Below are positions 15,088 to 24,474 of a DNA stretch of 64,000 nt, piece after piece. The translations under genes were made by a program, and so were the position numbers. The stretch spans positions 8,433 to 72,432 of the forward strand of contig CAYSHK010000036.1 of NCBI GenBank assembly GCA_964430935.1. The letters run 5' to 3'. The notes under the pieces are model-generated. The model ran no database searches, was not told the origin of the DNA, and saw only the letters and a program-made list of their open reading frames with translations. Each line of letters opens with the position of its first letter. The first letter of the stretch is position 1. The stretch comes from Thermopetrobacter sp964430935 (GTDB lineage: Bacteria; Pseudomonadota; Alphaproteobacteria; Rhizobiales; Aestuariivirgaceae).

Positions 15088-17310
15088 ATGAGACGGCATT
15101 TTCGGACAGACGGAATTGGAAGGCGCGCCGCGCCGGCGCTTCTGGCCGTGGCGACGGCCGTCGCGTGCGTGTTGCCCACGGGGGCGCTCCAGGCCCGCCC
15201 CGACGACAGCGAGCCCGCTGCGCGGAACTTCACCTCCACCGGCTCCGGGATCCGCAAAAGGGGCGTTCCGCGGGACGCAGCCACCGCGGCGGTCCATGCG
15301 GCCGTGCGCGGCCGTTTCCGTGAGGCCTTCCTCAAGGTCCGGGCCAGCGGCGATCCGGTGGCCGCGAAGGTCGTGGAATGGATCTATCTGCGGCGCAAGC
15401 CCGAGGAAGCGGGCGCGGAGAGGATCATCCGGTTCGTCGATTCCGATCCGCGGTGGCCCTATGCCGGATCCCTGCGCACCAAGGCCGAGGAACTGCTCAT
15501 GAAGTCGCGGAACGTCGCGCGGCTTCGGACGTATTTCGCGAAACACGCACCCCACTCCCTCAACGGACGGGTCGCCCTCGCCTGGCTGCGCATGAAGGAA
15601 GGGCGGCGGAACGAGGCGCTCCGCCATCTGCGCATGGCCTGGCACAGCCCGGACCTCGGACTGGCCGCGGAGCGGTTCGTACTTTCGGAAATGCGCAGGC
15701 TTCTGGGCGCCGGTGATCACGAAACCCGCATGTGGAGGCTCATCACGGCGCAGAAGACCCGCGCGGCGGTGCGCACCGCGGGCCTGCTCTCCCGCTCCCA
15801 TGTCGCGGCGGCAAACGCGGCCCGCGCACTCATCCGCTTCCGTCGCAACGGGCCGGCGCTCTATGCCCGTCTGCCCGCCTCCCTTCGCGGAAAGCCCGCC
15901 ATGCGCTACGCGATGATCCGCTACTGGCGCAAGCGGGGACCGCTGACGAAGGCGCTGGCCGCGCTGGAGCGGGCGCCCTCCCGCGAACGGCAGCTGGACC
16001 CCGTGCAGTGGTGGACCGAAAAGCGCCTCGTGGCGCGCTATCTGCTCGGGACTTCCTACCGGAAGTACTGGCCGCGCGCCTATCGTCTGGCCGCATCGCA
16101 CGGTTTCGCCACCGGCAAGTCGGCGTTCCGGGGCGAGTTCCTCGCCGGTTTCATCGCGCTGGAGAAGCTCGGCAGAAGGAAGCAGGCCCTGGAACATTTC
16201 ATGCGCATGACCCGGCACGCCAGGACACGGACGCAGAAAGCCAAGGCCTGGTACTGGGTGGGCCGTGCGCGGGAGGCACTGGGAGACATCGCGGGCGCAC
16301 GCCGGGCCTACGGGGAATCGGCACGCACGCCGACGGTCTACTACGGCCTGCTGTCGCGCGAGAAGATCGGGCTGGGACGCAGGCCCATACCGATCAGCAA
16401 GGGCGTGCCGACGGCCAAGGCGAAACGCGACGTGGCTTCCCACAGGTTCGGCCGCGCCGTGCGGCTGCTCGGCCGCGCCGGTGGGGAATGGCACGTTTCG
16501 GCCTTCATCTGGCCCATGGCCCACGCCTGGAACGACCGCGCACATCTCGCCGCGGCCGCATCCCTGCTGTGGGATGCCGGCGGGCCGGTCATGGCCGTGA
16601 AGCTCGCCAAGGCCGCGGGCGCGAAGGGCATAGACATCGACAACTACGGCTATCCCGTGAAGGCCCTGCCCCGGTTCAGGCATCTGGGACCGCCGCTCGA
16701 GGAAGCCGTCCTTCTCGGACTGATCCGTCAGGAGAGCGAATTCAACGCCCGCGCGGGGAGCCATGCCGGCGCGAAAGGACTGATGCAGTTGATGCCGGGA
16801 ACGGCCCGGCGCGAGGCCCGGATCCTGCGCGTGCCCTACAAGCGGGCATGGCTCATTTCGCGCCCCGCGTACAACCTCATGCTCGGCCGCCATCATCTCT
16901 CCCAGCTGATCCGGAAATTCTCCGGCTCGTACGTGCTGGGCTTCGCGGCCTACAACGCCGGTGGAGGAAATGTCCGCAAGTGGTTGAAATACTACGGTGA
17001 CTTCAGAAGCGGACGCCCCGATCCGGTGGAATGGGTCGAGCTCATTCCCATCACCGAGACGCGGAAGTACGTCCAGAAGGTCCTCCGCGGCGTGCATGTG
17101 TACCGTACGCGTCTGGGCAAACCCATGCTGCCCATGTCCCGCGATCTGTGGCGCGGTGTGCCGGGATGGCGGGAACAGGTGCTGCGGGGTGGAGCCTCCT
17201 CGCCCGCGCCGCGTCCGCGCACGCGGCCCGAAGCGGATGGCCGCAAGGCCTCGGATGGTGGTTGCGGAGAGGGCAGCCGGTCCATTGGCGAACTGATCAG
17301 CAACTGCTGA
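15088..17310 (+). CDS. slt: soluble lytic murein transglycosylase
   Basis: A 740-residue periplasmic enzyme that cleaves the MurNAc-GlcNAc bond of peptidoglycan with formation of 1,6-anhydro ends. An N-terminal signal peptide is likely, with an arginine-rich start and a hydrophobic stretch AAPALLAVATAVACVLPTGALQ. A long superhelical helical domain follows, then the SLT fold with catalytic Glu549 in RQESEFNA and the signature GAKGLMQLMPGTA, with NLMLGRHHL and AYNAGGGN further on. The ATG at 15088 is used rather than a TTG six bases upstream. Slt proteins are usually about 650 residues, so this one carries an extra C-terminal tail. A CtrA-type site sits upstream. Confidence 0.93.
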   Translation: MRRHFRTDGIGRRAAPALLAVATAVACVLPTGALQARPDDSEPAARNFTSTGSGIRKRGVPRDAATAAVHAAVRGRFREAFLKVRASGDPVAAKVVEWIYLRRKPEEAGAERIIRFVDSDPRWPYAGSLRTKAEELLMKSRNVARLRTYFAKHAPHSLNGRVALAWLRMKEGRRNEALRHLRMAWHSPDLGLAAERFVLSEMRRLLGAGDHETRMWRLITAQKTRAAVRTAGLLSRSHVAAANAARALIRFRRNGPALYARLPASLRGKPAMRYAMIRYWRKRGPLTKALAALERAPSRERQLDPVQWWTEKRLVARYLLGTSYRKYWPRAYRLAASHGFATGKSAFRGEFLAGFIALEKLGRRKQALEHFMRMTRHARTRTQKAKAWYWVGRAREALGDIAGARRAYGESARTPTVYYGLLSREKIGLGRRPIPISKGVPTAKAKRDVASHRFGRAVRLLGRAGGEWHVSAFIWPMAHAWNDRAHLAAAASLLWDAGGPVMAVKLAKAAGAKGIDIDNYGYPVKALPRFRHLGPPLEEAVLLGLIRQESEFNARAGSHAGAKGLMQLMPGTARREARILRVPYKRAWLISRPAYNLMLGRHHLSQLIRKFSGSYVLGFAAYNAGGGNVRKWLKYYGDFRSGRPDPVEWVELIPITETRKYVQKVLRGVHVYRTRLGKPMLPMSRDLWRGVPGWREQVLRGGASSPAPRPRTRPEADGRKASDGGCGEGSRSIGELISNC

Positions 17311-17338
17311 GCGGAAGAGCCGGCGGTGTTCGTCCTGG

Positions 17339-18703
17339 TCAACCGGCTCTGCGCGGCTCGCCGTCGTTTCCGCCGCCCCCCGGAAACGCGGGTTTTCCGT
17401 CCCCGTCGAGTATCACGACGTCATGCCGCGGATACGGAATGCGGATGCCGTTGTCCTTCAGCGCGTCCCAAATGAGAAACAGTACGTCCGAGGAGAACTT
17501 GTTGGGGCCGTCGTCCAGCCCGTCCACCCAGAATTCCACGGCGAATTTCACGCCGCTGCCTTCGAAGCCCCGCAGCTCGCAGTCCGGCTTCTCCGGGGCG
17601 TCGAGCACGCGGGGATGGCGGGAAACGGCCGCCTCGATGACGGGGGGCACCTTGTGCAGGTCGGTTTCGTAACCGACCATGAATTCCACCTCGTATCTCT
17701 GGCGGGGGTCGTCGTGCGTCCAGTTGACGAAACGGGTGGTGATGAACTTCTCGTTGGGAACGACGATCTCCTTGCCGTCGAAGGTCTCCAGCGTGGTGGA
17801 ACGCATGTTGATCTGCTTGACGATGCCGGCCTTGCCCCCTTCCAGCTCGATGTAGTCGCCGACGGTGATGGAGCGCTCCAGCAGAATGATGATGCCGGAG
17901 ATGAAGTTGGCCGCGATCTGCTGCAGGCCGAAACCCAGTCCGACGCCGATCGCGCCACCGAACACCGCCAGGGCGGTCAGGTTCAGGCCGAGCACCTGCA
18001 TCAGCAGAATGAAGACGATCGCGTAGAGGGCGAGCTCGAACAGTTTCGCGAACAGTTCCCGGGTCGGCTTCTCGAGCGCTTCCTGCCTGCGGATGGCGCT
18101 CTGTCCCGCCTCCGAGGTCATGCGGCCGATCCAGAAGAACAGTCCTCCGAAAACGGCGGCCTTCAGCAGGAAGTAGAGGGAAAGGCGGATGTTCCCGATC
18201 TGCAGGGAGAGGCCGTCGAGCCAGGCGGCCACGGAATCGTACCAGCCGAAGACGTGCAGCGTCGCCACCGGGATGCCCAGCCATATGGCCGCGGAGCGTA
18301 TCAGCGGGTCGGAGATGTAGCGGTTTATCGCGGCGTAGAGCACCCAGATCACGGATGCGCTCTGTGCCAGGCGCACCAGCCACGCCGTGCCGAGAGCCGC
18401 CTGCGCGACACTGATGCCGACCGCGAGAGCGAGCACGAGCAGCGCCGGCCTGAGAAGATCGCCGAAGGAATGCAGCAGCCGGGCGATCCTGTCCGGAAAT
18501 CCCCTGCCCTCCCGGGGAGGCTCCCTGAAGAAGGCGATGCGGCGGTGCAGCCAGCCGGCGGCGAAGAGACTGATGACGAGCGCCGCGGCAATGATGCCTA
18601 TCTGTCCGTAGAAGGCCGGCGAGGCGAACCACTCGAGCAGACGGTTCACCAGCGGCTCCAAATGGGCGCGCAGGGTGTCGAGATAGGCCTGGATCCGGGG
18701 CAT
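17339..18703 (-). CDS. MscS-family mechanosensitive channel
   Basis: A 454-residue inner-membrane channel of the MscS superfamily that releases solutes under tension. About five hydrophobic helices occupy the first 240 residues. The pore-lining helix is GVGLGFGLQQIAANFISG, followed by the cytoplasmic beta and alpha-beta domains (SITVGDYIELEGGKAGIV, NEKFITTRFVNWT). It is longer than E. coli MscS because of the extra N-terminal helices. It runs toward the slt gene, with tRNA-Val behind it. A second, much larger MscS-type protein lies near 39 kb. Confidence 0.9.
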   Translation of the reverse strand: MPRIQAYLDTLRAHLEPLVNRLLEWFASPAFYGQIGIIAAALVISLFAAGWLHRRIAFFREPPREGRGFPDRIARLLHSFGDLLRPALLVLALAVGISVAQAALGTAWLVRLAQSASVIWVLYAAINRYISDPLIRSAAIWLGIPVATLHVFGWYDSVAAWLDGLSLQIGNIRLSLYFLLKAAVFGGLFFWIGRMTSEAGQSAIRRQEALEKPTRELFAKLFELALYAIVFILLMQVLGLNLTALAVFGGAIGVGLGFGLQQIAANFISGIIILLERSITVGDYIELEGGKAGIVKQINMRSTTLETFDGKEIVVPNEKFITTRFVNWTHDDPRQRYEVEFMVGYETDLHKVPPVIEAAVSRHPRVLDAPEKPDCELRGFEGSGVKFAVEFWVDGLDDGPNKFSSDVLFLIWDALKDNGIRIPYPRHDVVILDGDGKPAFPGGGGNDGEPRRAG

Positions 18704-18744
18704 GAAGGGCTCGTCAGAGAATTTTCGGCGACAGCTTCAAAGTC

Positions 18745-18820
18745 TGGTGGGCGGTGACAGACTCGAACTGCCGACCCTCTCGGTGTAAACGAGATGCTCT
18801 ACCAACTGAGCTAACCGCCC
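18745..18820 (-). tRNA. tRNA-Val (TAC)
   Basis: A 76-base cloverleaf including an encoded CCA. The acceptor arms are GGGCGGT and ACCGCCC, the T arm includes GTTCGAGTC, and the anticodon loop TTTACAC sits on a TCTCG/CGAGA stem with anticodon TAC for valine. Confidence 0.95.
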
Positions 18821-18883
18821 GGACGTGCGAAGGTATTACCGACAAAAACGGGCATTCGCAAGACGCGGCGGAGGAAGCGTTTC

Positions 18884-19195
18884 ATGACTGGTCGGGAGGG
18901 ATGTATCGCCGTCATCTTCATCTCCCGGCTTCGTGATCCGGCTCCCGGCCATGCCGAAACGGCCGAACGCATGGTGATGCTGGCGCGGGACATGCCGGGT
19001 TTTCCTGGAATGCGCAATGTGCGGGATGTGGACGGCTCCGGCATTACCATATCGTGGTGGCGCTCGGAGGAAGATATCGCGCGTTGGCGGGAGCATCCGG
19101 AACATCTCGAGGCTCGGCGGAGGGGGCGGGAGGAATGGTACGAAAGCTGGCATATCGAGGTGTGCCGTGTGCAACGGGCATGGACGTTTCCATGA
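18884..19195 (+). CDS. antibiotic biosynthesis monooxygenase-like (ABM) protein
   Basis: A 103-residue dimeric alpha-beta barrel protein. It has the ABM pattern of a first strand IAVIFISRL, an AETAERMVMLARDMPGF helix, a central GITISWWRSEEDIARW and a C-terminal HIEVCRVQRAW strand. These proteins range from heme-degrading or quinol monooxygenases to catalytically silent folds; none of the heme-ligating residues can be confirmed here. GGAGGAAG precedes the ATG. It lies between tRNA-Val and the convergent lipoprotein gene. Confidence 0.75.
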   Translation: MTGREGCIAVIFISRLRDPAPGHAETAERMVMLARDMPGFPGMRNVRDVDGSGITISWWRSEEDIARWREHPEHLEARRRGREEWYESWHIEVCRVQRAWTFP

Positions 19196-19199
19196 AGTT

Positions 19200-19589
19200 T
19201 CAGGCCGGACCGCATCTGGCCTGCATGATCCAGCGGCCGTTCGCGTGTTTCTGCGTTCCCGGCACGATGCGGGCCTTGTGTCCGTCGCGGCAGTTGAAAT
19301 GCCGGACCGTGGACATGGCGATCCGTTCGACGATCTTGCGGTCTCCGTCCGTGCCGCCGAGCTTCCTGCCCGGGGCGGCTACCGTCACCACATAGTGCCC
19401 GGGACCGTCCTTCTGGCGGAAGCTGACACGGTACATGCGACCGTTGTAGTTGACCGGTTCGGTGCGCACGCCGCTGACCTTCGCGCCGCCCGGAGCCGCG
19501 CCCACGGCAGGTGCCGCGTCCTTCTTCGCGCAGCCCGCGGACGTCGCCGCGACCGCCGCCAGAAGCACCGTCGGAAGGATTTTTCTCAT
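19200..19589 (-). CDS. putative lipoprotein of unknown function
   Basis: A 129-residue protein with a lipoprotein signal peptide: MRKILPTVLLAAVAATSAGC, with the lipidated Cys at residue 20. After a short Ala/Gly/Pro linker there is a compact domain with VKVSGVRTEPVNYNGRMYRV-like strands and two further cysteines (in HFNC and near the end in ARC) that could form a disulfide. I do not recognise a family. It is convergent with the ABM gene, and its upstream region, shared with the divergent aminotransferase, holds the inverted repeat TTGCGC-N6-GCGCAA. Confidence 0.65.
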   Translation of the reverse strand: MRKILPTVLLAAVAATSAGCAKKDAAPAVGAAPGGAKVSGVRTEPVNYNGRMYRVSFRQKDGPGHYVVTVAAPGRKLGGTDGDRKIVERIAMSTVRHFNCRDGHKARIVPGTQKHANGRWIMQARCGPA

Positions 19590-19636
19590 GTGACTTTCGC
19601 CCCCGTTTGCGAATCCTGGTCACCGAGGTTGAACTT

Positions 19637-19654
19637 TTGCGCTTTTCCGCGCAA
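19637..19654. promoter_or_regulatory. inverted repeat in a divergent promoter region
   Basis: TTGCGC and GCGCAA are perfectly inverted around TTTTCC, midway between the lipoprotein gene (minus) and the aminotransferase (plus). It could be an operator or a hairpin. Confidence 0.3.
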
Positions 19655-19721
19655 GCGGGGCGTGGCAAAAAGCCTCGCTGTGGTTCCATTCAGGACAGGC
19701 TTGGCAAGAAAGGCTGCGACG

Positions 19722-20939
19722 ATGTCCATATTCCGTCCCGAAAACAATCTGACATGGCGCGTGACAGGCGTCGAGGAGGCCGCCATCCTGCGCATGTCCC
19801 GGAAGGCCCGCGAGCTGCGCGCACGGGGACGCGACATCGTCTCGCTCACCCTGGGCGAGCCGGATTTCGACACGCCCGAACACATCCGCGCCGCCGCCTG
19901 CGCCGCGCTCGAGGAGGGATGGACGCACTACGCGCCCATTCCGGGACTGCCGGAACTGCGCGCCGCCATCGCGGAGAAGCTGCGCAGGGAGAACGGCCTG
20001 TCCTGCTCGCCGGAGGAGATCGTCGTCACCAACGGTGCCAAGCAGGCGATCACGAACGCCATCTTCGCCCTAGTCTCGGAGGGCGACGAGGTGATCCTCA
20101 TGCAGCCCTACTGGGTCGCCTACGAGGGGATCGTGCGTCTTGCGGGCGGGCGTCCCGTGATCCTCTCCTCCTCGTTCGAGAACGGCTACAAGGTCGCGGC
20201 CACGCAGGTGGCGGCGGCCCTGACGGAACGCACGAAGCTGGTGCTGCTGAACTCGCCGTCCAATCCGTCCGGCGCGGTGCATTCCGCGACGGAGCTGAAG
20301 GCGCTCGCGAACGTCATCCGCAGCCACCCCTCGGCCATGGTGATTTCCGACGAGATCTACGAATACATCGTCTTCGACGGGATCCGGCCGGTTTCCATCG
20401 GCTCCCTGCCCGGCATGAAGCCGCGCACCATCACCATAAACGGCTTCTCCAAGGGCTTCGCCATGACCGGCTGGCGTCTGGGATACGCCGCGGCGCCGGA
20501 ACCCGTCGCCCGTGCCATCCAGAAGATGCAGGGGGCGCTGACCGCTGGAGCCAACGCCTTCGTCCAGCGGGCCGCGATCGCGGCCCTGGAGGGACCGCGC
20601 GAGCCCGTGGAGGCCATGCGGCAGGCCTACGAGGCCCGGAGATCCCTCGTCATGACCTGGCTCGGGGACATGCCCGGCGTGCGTGTCCGTCCGCCGCAGG
20701 GCGCGTTCTACGCCTTCCCGGACATCCGCCCGGCGCTGTCGGCGGCGCGGCGGGGCGGCATCGCGGACGACGTGGACGGCTTCTGCGACTGGCTTCTGGA
20801 ACGGCATGGAGTGGCCGTGGTCCCGGGCAGCGCCTTCGGCTCGGACACCGCGATCCGCCTGTCCTTCGCGGCTTCGGCGGAGGATCTGGAGGCGGGTCTG
20901 GAAAGGCTCTCCGCCGGTCTGCGGGAGGTCGCGGCCTGA
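19722..20939 (+). CDS. class I aminotransferase (aspartate/aromatic type)
   Basis: A 405-residue pyridoxal-phosphate aminotransferase of the AAT I family, likely using aspartate or aromatic amino acids with 2-oxoglutarate. Conserved features are LGEPDFDTPEHI near residue 45, the PLP contacts around LNSPSNPSGAV, DEIYEY, and the Schiff-base Lys244 in INGFSKGFAMTGWR. The final third has RLSFAASAEDLE. The ATG at 19722 gives the MSIFRPENNLTW start; the frame is open further left. Exact substrate specificity is not fixed by sequence, so no gene symbol is given. Confidence 0.9.
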   Translation: MSIFRPENNLTWRVTGVEEAAILRMSRKARELRARGRDIVSLTLGEPDFDTPEHIRAAACAALEEGWTHYAPIPGLPELRAAIAEKLRRENGLSCSPEEIVVTNGAKQAITNAIFALVSEGDEVILMQPYWVAYEGIVRLAGGRPVILSSSFENGYKVAATQVAAALTERTKLVLLNSPSNPSGAVHSATELKALANVIRSHPSAMVISDEIYEYIVFDGIRPVSIGSLPGMKPRTITINGFSKGFAMTGWRLGYAAAPEPVARAIQKMQGALTAGANAFVQRAAIAALEGPREPVEAMRQAYEARRSLVMTWLGDMPGVRVRPPQGAFYAFPDIRPALSAARRGGIADDVDGFCDWLLERHGVAVVPGSAFGSDTAIRLSFAASAEDLEAGLERLSAGLREVAA

Positions 20940-20986
20940 GGAAAAGGACGGCACGCCGACAGGAGAAGGCCCTCCTTCCCGGATCC

Positions 20987-21658
20987 TCAGAAGACGAAGG
21001 CGGGGCGTTCCGCCTCGAAACCCGGAGCCAGCGGCGCGGTGGCGTCGAATTCGTCCACATGCGAAACCACGCCGTCGCGGCGGGTCCAGACGCGGATCGT
21101 GGCAACCTCTTCCGGGCCGTAGACGGCCACCAGCCGCCCCAGATCCCTCAGCTGCCCGAGCAGCGCGTCGGGACGGCGCGTCAGCCGGCCGTTCACGACG
21201 ATGACGTCGAACGGCGCCTCCTTCTCCCATCCATGTTCGTGCGGACCATTGACGAAGGCGGCATTGGTCACGTCGAGCCGTTCCAGAACCTCCGTGGCCC
21301 GCGCGGAAAAGGAGGCGCTCTCCTCCAGGCTGATGACGGACTGCGCCAGATCCGCCAGAACCGCCGTAGAGTAGCCCGAGGCGCAGGCGACGTTCAGCAC
21401 GCAGTCGTCGTGCCGGATCTCCGCGAGCTGGAGCATGCGCGCCAGCGTCATGGGCTGCAGCATGTACCGCGCCCTGCCCCTTTCGTCCACGCCGATGAAG
21501 AGATCCTTGTCGATGTAGGCGTATTCCCGCATCTCGTCGGGCGCGAACTCCTCGCGCGGCACCTCGGACATGGCCGCGATGACACGCAGGTCGATGACGT
21601 TGTTGGTGCGCACCTGGGAATCGATCATGTGCGCGCGGGCACGGGCGAAATCCGTCAT
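20987..21658 (-). CDS. protein-L-isoaspartate O-methyltransferase-like protein
   Basis: A 223-residue SAM-dependent methyltransferase-fold protein of the Pcm family. The N-terminus MIDSQVRTNNVIDLRVI is typical of alphaproteobacterial members, and motif I is VLNVACASGYSTAVLADL. Classical Pcm repairs isoaspartyl residues, but the usual EIGTGSGYQ wording of motif I is altered here, so repair activity is uncertain. It is divergent from cysK and convergent with the aminotransferase. Confidence 0.82.
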   Translation of the reverse strand: MTDFARARAHMIDSQVRTNNVIDLRVIAAMSEVPREEFAPDEMREYAYIDKDLFIGVDERGRARYMLQPMTLARMLQLAEIRHDDCVLNVACASGYSTAVLADLAQSVISLEESASFSARATEVLERLDVTNAAFVNGPHEHGWEKEAPFDVIVVNGRLTRRPDALLGQLRDLGRLVAVYGPEEVATIRVWTRRDGVVSHVDEFDATAPLAPGFEAERPAFVF

Positions 21659-21783
21659 TCTGGCATCCCCTCAAGGCGTGCGAGACATCTCTCGGTGCAT
21701 GAAATAACCATCGGACGGGGCTTGTCCAGTCCCAATCGTGCTATCACCATGCAGCAAAACCATGACGACGGGGAGGAACGAAG

Positions 21784-22839
21784 ATGAAATCCGGCGATGT
21801 GCTGGGATTGATCGGCAATACGCCGCTCGTCAGGCTCCGCAAGGCTTCCGAGGCCACCGGATGCGAAATTCTCGGCAAATGCGAGTTTCTCAATCCGGGC
21901 TTTTCCGTGAAGGACCGTCCCGCGCTCTGGATGGTCCGCGACGCCCTGGAGCGCGGGCTGGTGGAGCCGGGCGGCGCGGTCGTGGAGGGAACGGCGGGCA
22001 ACACGGGGATCGGCCTGACGCTGGTGGCCAACGCCCTCGGGCTGGAATCCGTGATCGTCATTCCGGAAACCCAGTCGCGGGAGAAGAAGGACGCCCTGCG
22101 CCTGCTCGGCGCCCGGCTCGTCGAGGTGCCGGCGAAGCCCTACCGCGACCCCAACAACTACGTGCATTACTCGGAGCGTCTCGCCGAACGCCTGAAGGAC
22201 GTCTTTCCCGGTGGCGCCTTCTGGGCCAACCAGTTCGACAACGTCGTCAACCGCCGCTCCCACGAGGAGACCACCGCCAGGGAGATCTGGGACCAGACGG
22301 ATGGACGTGTGGACGCCTTCGTCGCCGCCGTCGGCTCCGGCGGCACGCTGGGCGGCGTATCCGACGGCCTGAAGGCACGGAAGCGGGACATCGTGATCGC
22401 GCTCGCCGACCCCTGCGGCTCCGCGCTCTACAGCTACTACAAGACCGGCAGGCTGAAATCCGAAGGCTCCTCCATCACCGAGGGCATCGGCCAGGGGCGC
22501 ATCACGAAGAATCTCGAGGGTGCCGTGGTGGACGAGGCCTACAGGATCACGGACGCGGAAGCGCTCGCCGTCCTGTACGATCTGAACATGCTGGAGGGGC
22601 TGTGCCTGGGCGGCTCCTCCGGCGTCAACGTGGCGGCGGCGATCCGCCTGGCGCGGGATCTGGGGCCGGGCAGGACCATCGTCACCATGCTGTGCGATCC
22701 GGGCAGCCGCTACCAGTCGAAACTTTACAACCCCCGATTCCTGAAGGAAAAGGAACTGCCTCCGCCTCCCTGGCTCGTGGAGCCCGGACCGGAGATGCCG
22801 GAGGTGTTCGTGGACGAACCGCGGGAGACGGAAGAATGA
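21784..22839 (+). CDS. cysK: cysteine synthase A
   Basis: A 351-residue PLP enzyme of the O-acetylserine sulfhydrylase family that makes cysteine from O-acetylserine and sulfide. The PLP lysine is Lys43 in FSVKDRPALW, with EGTAGNTGIGL and GSGGTLGGVS as the phosphate- and substrate-binding loops. It is about 30 residues longer than E. coli CysK owing to a C-terminal extension (LPPPPWLVEPGPEM). GGGGAGGAACG precedes the ATG. Its stop overlaps the next gene by four bases, so it leads a coupled group with alaX, sseA, a GNAT and a DUF123 gene. Confidence 0.92.
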   Translation: MKSGDVLGLIGNTPLVRLRKASEATGCEILGKCEFLNPGFSVKDRPALWMVRDALERGLVEPGGAVVEGTAGNTGIGLTLVANALGLESVIVIPETQSREKKDALRLLGARLVEVPAKPYRDPNNYVHYSERLAERLKDVFPGGAFWANQFDNVVNRRSHEETTAREIWDQTDGRVDAFVAAVGSGGTLGGVSDGLKARKRDIVIALADPCGSALYSYYKTGRLKSEGSSITEGIGQGRITKNLEGAVVDEAYRITDAEALAVLYDLNMLEGLCLGGSSGVNVAAAIRLARDLGPGRTIVTMLCDPGSRYQSKLYNPRFLKEKELPPPPWLVEPGPEMPEVFVDEPRETEE

Positions 22840-23561
22840 CGGAAGAGCTGTTTCGCGACGATGCCTATCTCACGGAATGCGAGGCCACGGTCCGCGAAAT
22901 CAACGACAGGGGCGGCATCGTCCTCGACCGCACGGTGTTCTATCCCACCGGCGGGGGGCAGCCCGGCGATTCGGGGGAGCTCGTCCGCGCGGACGGAACG
23001 CGCGTGCGCATCGCCACGACCGTGAAGGATCGTGAAACCGGCGAGATCATCCACGTTCCGGACGAGGGACAGGAGCTACCGGAACCCGGGGAGACCGTGA
23101 CCGCCCGCATCGATTCGGAACTCCGCCGCAGACGGATGCGGGTGCACACGGCCATGCATCTGATGTGTTCCGTGGTCCCCTTCCCCGTCACCGGGGGACA
23201 GGTCGGCGACGACGGCGGACGCCTCGATTTCGCGATCGACGACCCTTCCGCTGTGCGGAAAGAGGACCTTGCGGAAAGGTTGAATGTGCTGATCGCACAG
23301 AACCATCCGGTGCGGGTCACCTATATTTCCGAGGAGGAGCTGGACGCCAATCCGGACATGGTCCGGACCATGTCCGTCAAGCCGCCGCGCGGAGCGGGAA
23401 CCGTGCGCGTCGTCGAGATCGGCGAGGATGGAGGGATCGACCGCCAGCCATGCGGCGGCACGCACGTTTCCTCCACGGGCGAGATCGGGCGCGTCGAGGT
23501 CGTCAAGATCGAGAAGAAGGGGCGGCTCAACAGGCGCATCCGCATCCGGCTGGCGGAATGA
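22836..23561 (+). CDS. alanyl-tRNA editing protein AlaX
   Basis: A 241-residue free-standing editing enzyme related to the editing domain of alanyl-tRNA synthetase. It hydrolyses Ser-tRNA-Ala or Gly-tRNA-Ala. The zinc ligands appear as the HxxxH of VHTAMHLM and the cysteine-histidine pair in PCGGTHVSS. The length and the N-terminal YPTGGGQPGD motif fit the longer AlaX type. ATG 22836 overlaps the cysK stop, fixing the start. The pairing with a cysteine synthase gene is notable because serine, the mischarged amino acid, is the precursor of cysteine. Confidence 0.9.
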   Translation: MTEELFRDDAYLTECEATVREINDRGGIVLDRTVFYPTGGGQPGDSGELVRADGTRVRIATTVKDRETGEIIHVPDEGQELPEPGETVTARIDSELRRRRMRVHTAMHLMCSVVPFPVTGGQVGDDGGRLDFAIDDPSAVRKEDLAERLNVLIAQNHPVRVTYISEEELDANPDMVRTMSVKPPRGAGTVRVVEIGEDGGIDRQPCGGTHVSSTGEIGRVEVVKIEKKGRLNRRIRIRLAE

Positions 23562-23577
23562 AGAGAGAGGGAACGGA

Positions 23578-24474
23578 ATGAGCAGCAGATGGCTTGTCGG
23601 CACGGACTGGCTGGCGGAACACCTGAACGATCCGGATCTTGTTGTCGTGGACGCCAGCTGGGCGTTTCCCGAGGACGGTCCCACGGGACTCGGCACTCCG
23701 TATGAGGAATACCTGGAGGAGCGGATTCCCGGCGCGGTGTTCTTCGACATCGACGAGATCGCCGACCACGACACGGATCTCTTCCACATGGCGCCGGGGC
23801 CGGAGCAGTTCGCCGAACAGGTGGGACGTCTCGGCATCGGCAGCGGCAGCATGGTCGTGGTCTACGATTCGTACGCGCCCTTCGCCGCGCCCCGTGCATG
23901 GTGGATGTTCCGCCTCTTCGGTCACGACAACGTGGCCGTGCTGGACGGTGGACTGGAAAAGTGGAGCATGGAGGGCCACCCCACCGAGGAGGGGGAACCC
24001 GCTCCCCGCGAACCGGCCCGTTTCCTGGCCCGCCGCAGGCCGGAGCTCTACGCCACGCTCGACGACGTGCGCAGGGCGCTGGAGAATGGCGACCCCCAGG
24101 TGGTGGACGCGCGCTCGCCCGGGCGCTACTGTGGTGTCGAGCCCGAGCCTTACGAGGGAATCAATTCGGGGCACATGCCGGGATCGCTGAACGTGCACTA
24201 CGAGACGCTTCTCAACATCGACAACACGTTGAAGTCTCCCCAGGAGTGCAAGGCCGTGTTCGATGCCGCCGGCGTGGACCTGGAACGGCCGGTGATCTTC
24301 ACCTGCGGGTCCGGCGTCACGGCATGCCTGCCGATGCTGGCCGCCGCGGTGCTCGGCCATGACGAATATCCGCTCTACGACGGCTCGTGGCTCGAATGGG
24401 CCAGTCGGGACGACACGGAGAAACTCACCATATCCGATCCCGTCTGCCGCAAGCTGGCGGAGGAGAATGCATGA
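23578..24474 (+). CDS. sseA: 3-mercaptopyruvate sulfurtransferase-type rhodanese
   Basis: A 298-residue tandem-rhodanese protein that moves sulfur from 3-mercaptopyruvate or thiosulfate to acceptors. Both rhodanese domains are visible, and the active-site loop is CGSGVTA with catalytic Cys243, the form typical of mercaptopyruvate sulfurtransferases rather than thiosulfate rhodaneses. ATG 23578 follows GGGAACGGA. Mercaptopyruvate comes from cysteine, so its place behind cysK is metabolically coherent. Confidence 0.9.
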   Translation: MSSRWLVGTDWLAEHLNDPDLVVVDASWAFPEDGPTGLGTPYEEYLEERIPGAVFFDIDEIADHDTDLFHMAPGPEQFAEQVGRLGIGSGSMVVVYDSYAPFAAPRAWWMFRLFGHDNVAVLDGGLEKWSMEGHPTEEGEPAPREPARFLARRRPELYATLDDVRRALENGDPQVVDARSPGRYCGVEPEPYEGINSGHMPGSLNVHYETLLNIDNTLKSPQECKAVFDAAGVDLERPVIFTCGSGVTACLPMLAAAVLGHDEYPLYDGSWLEWASRDDTEKLTISDPVCRKLAEENA

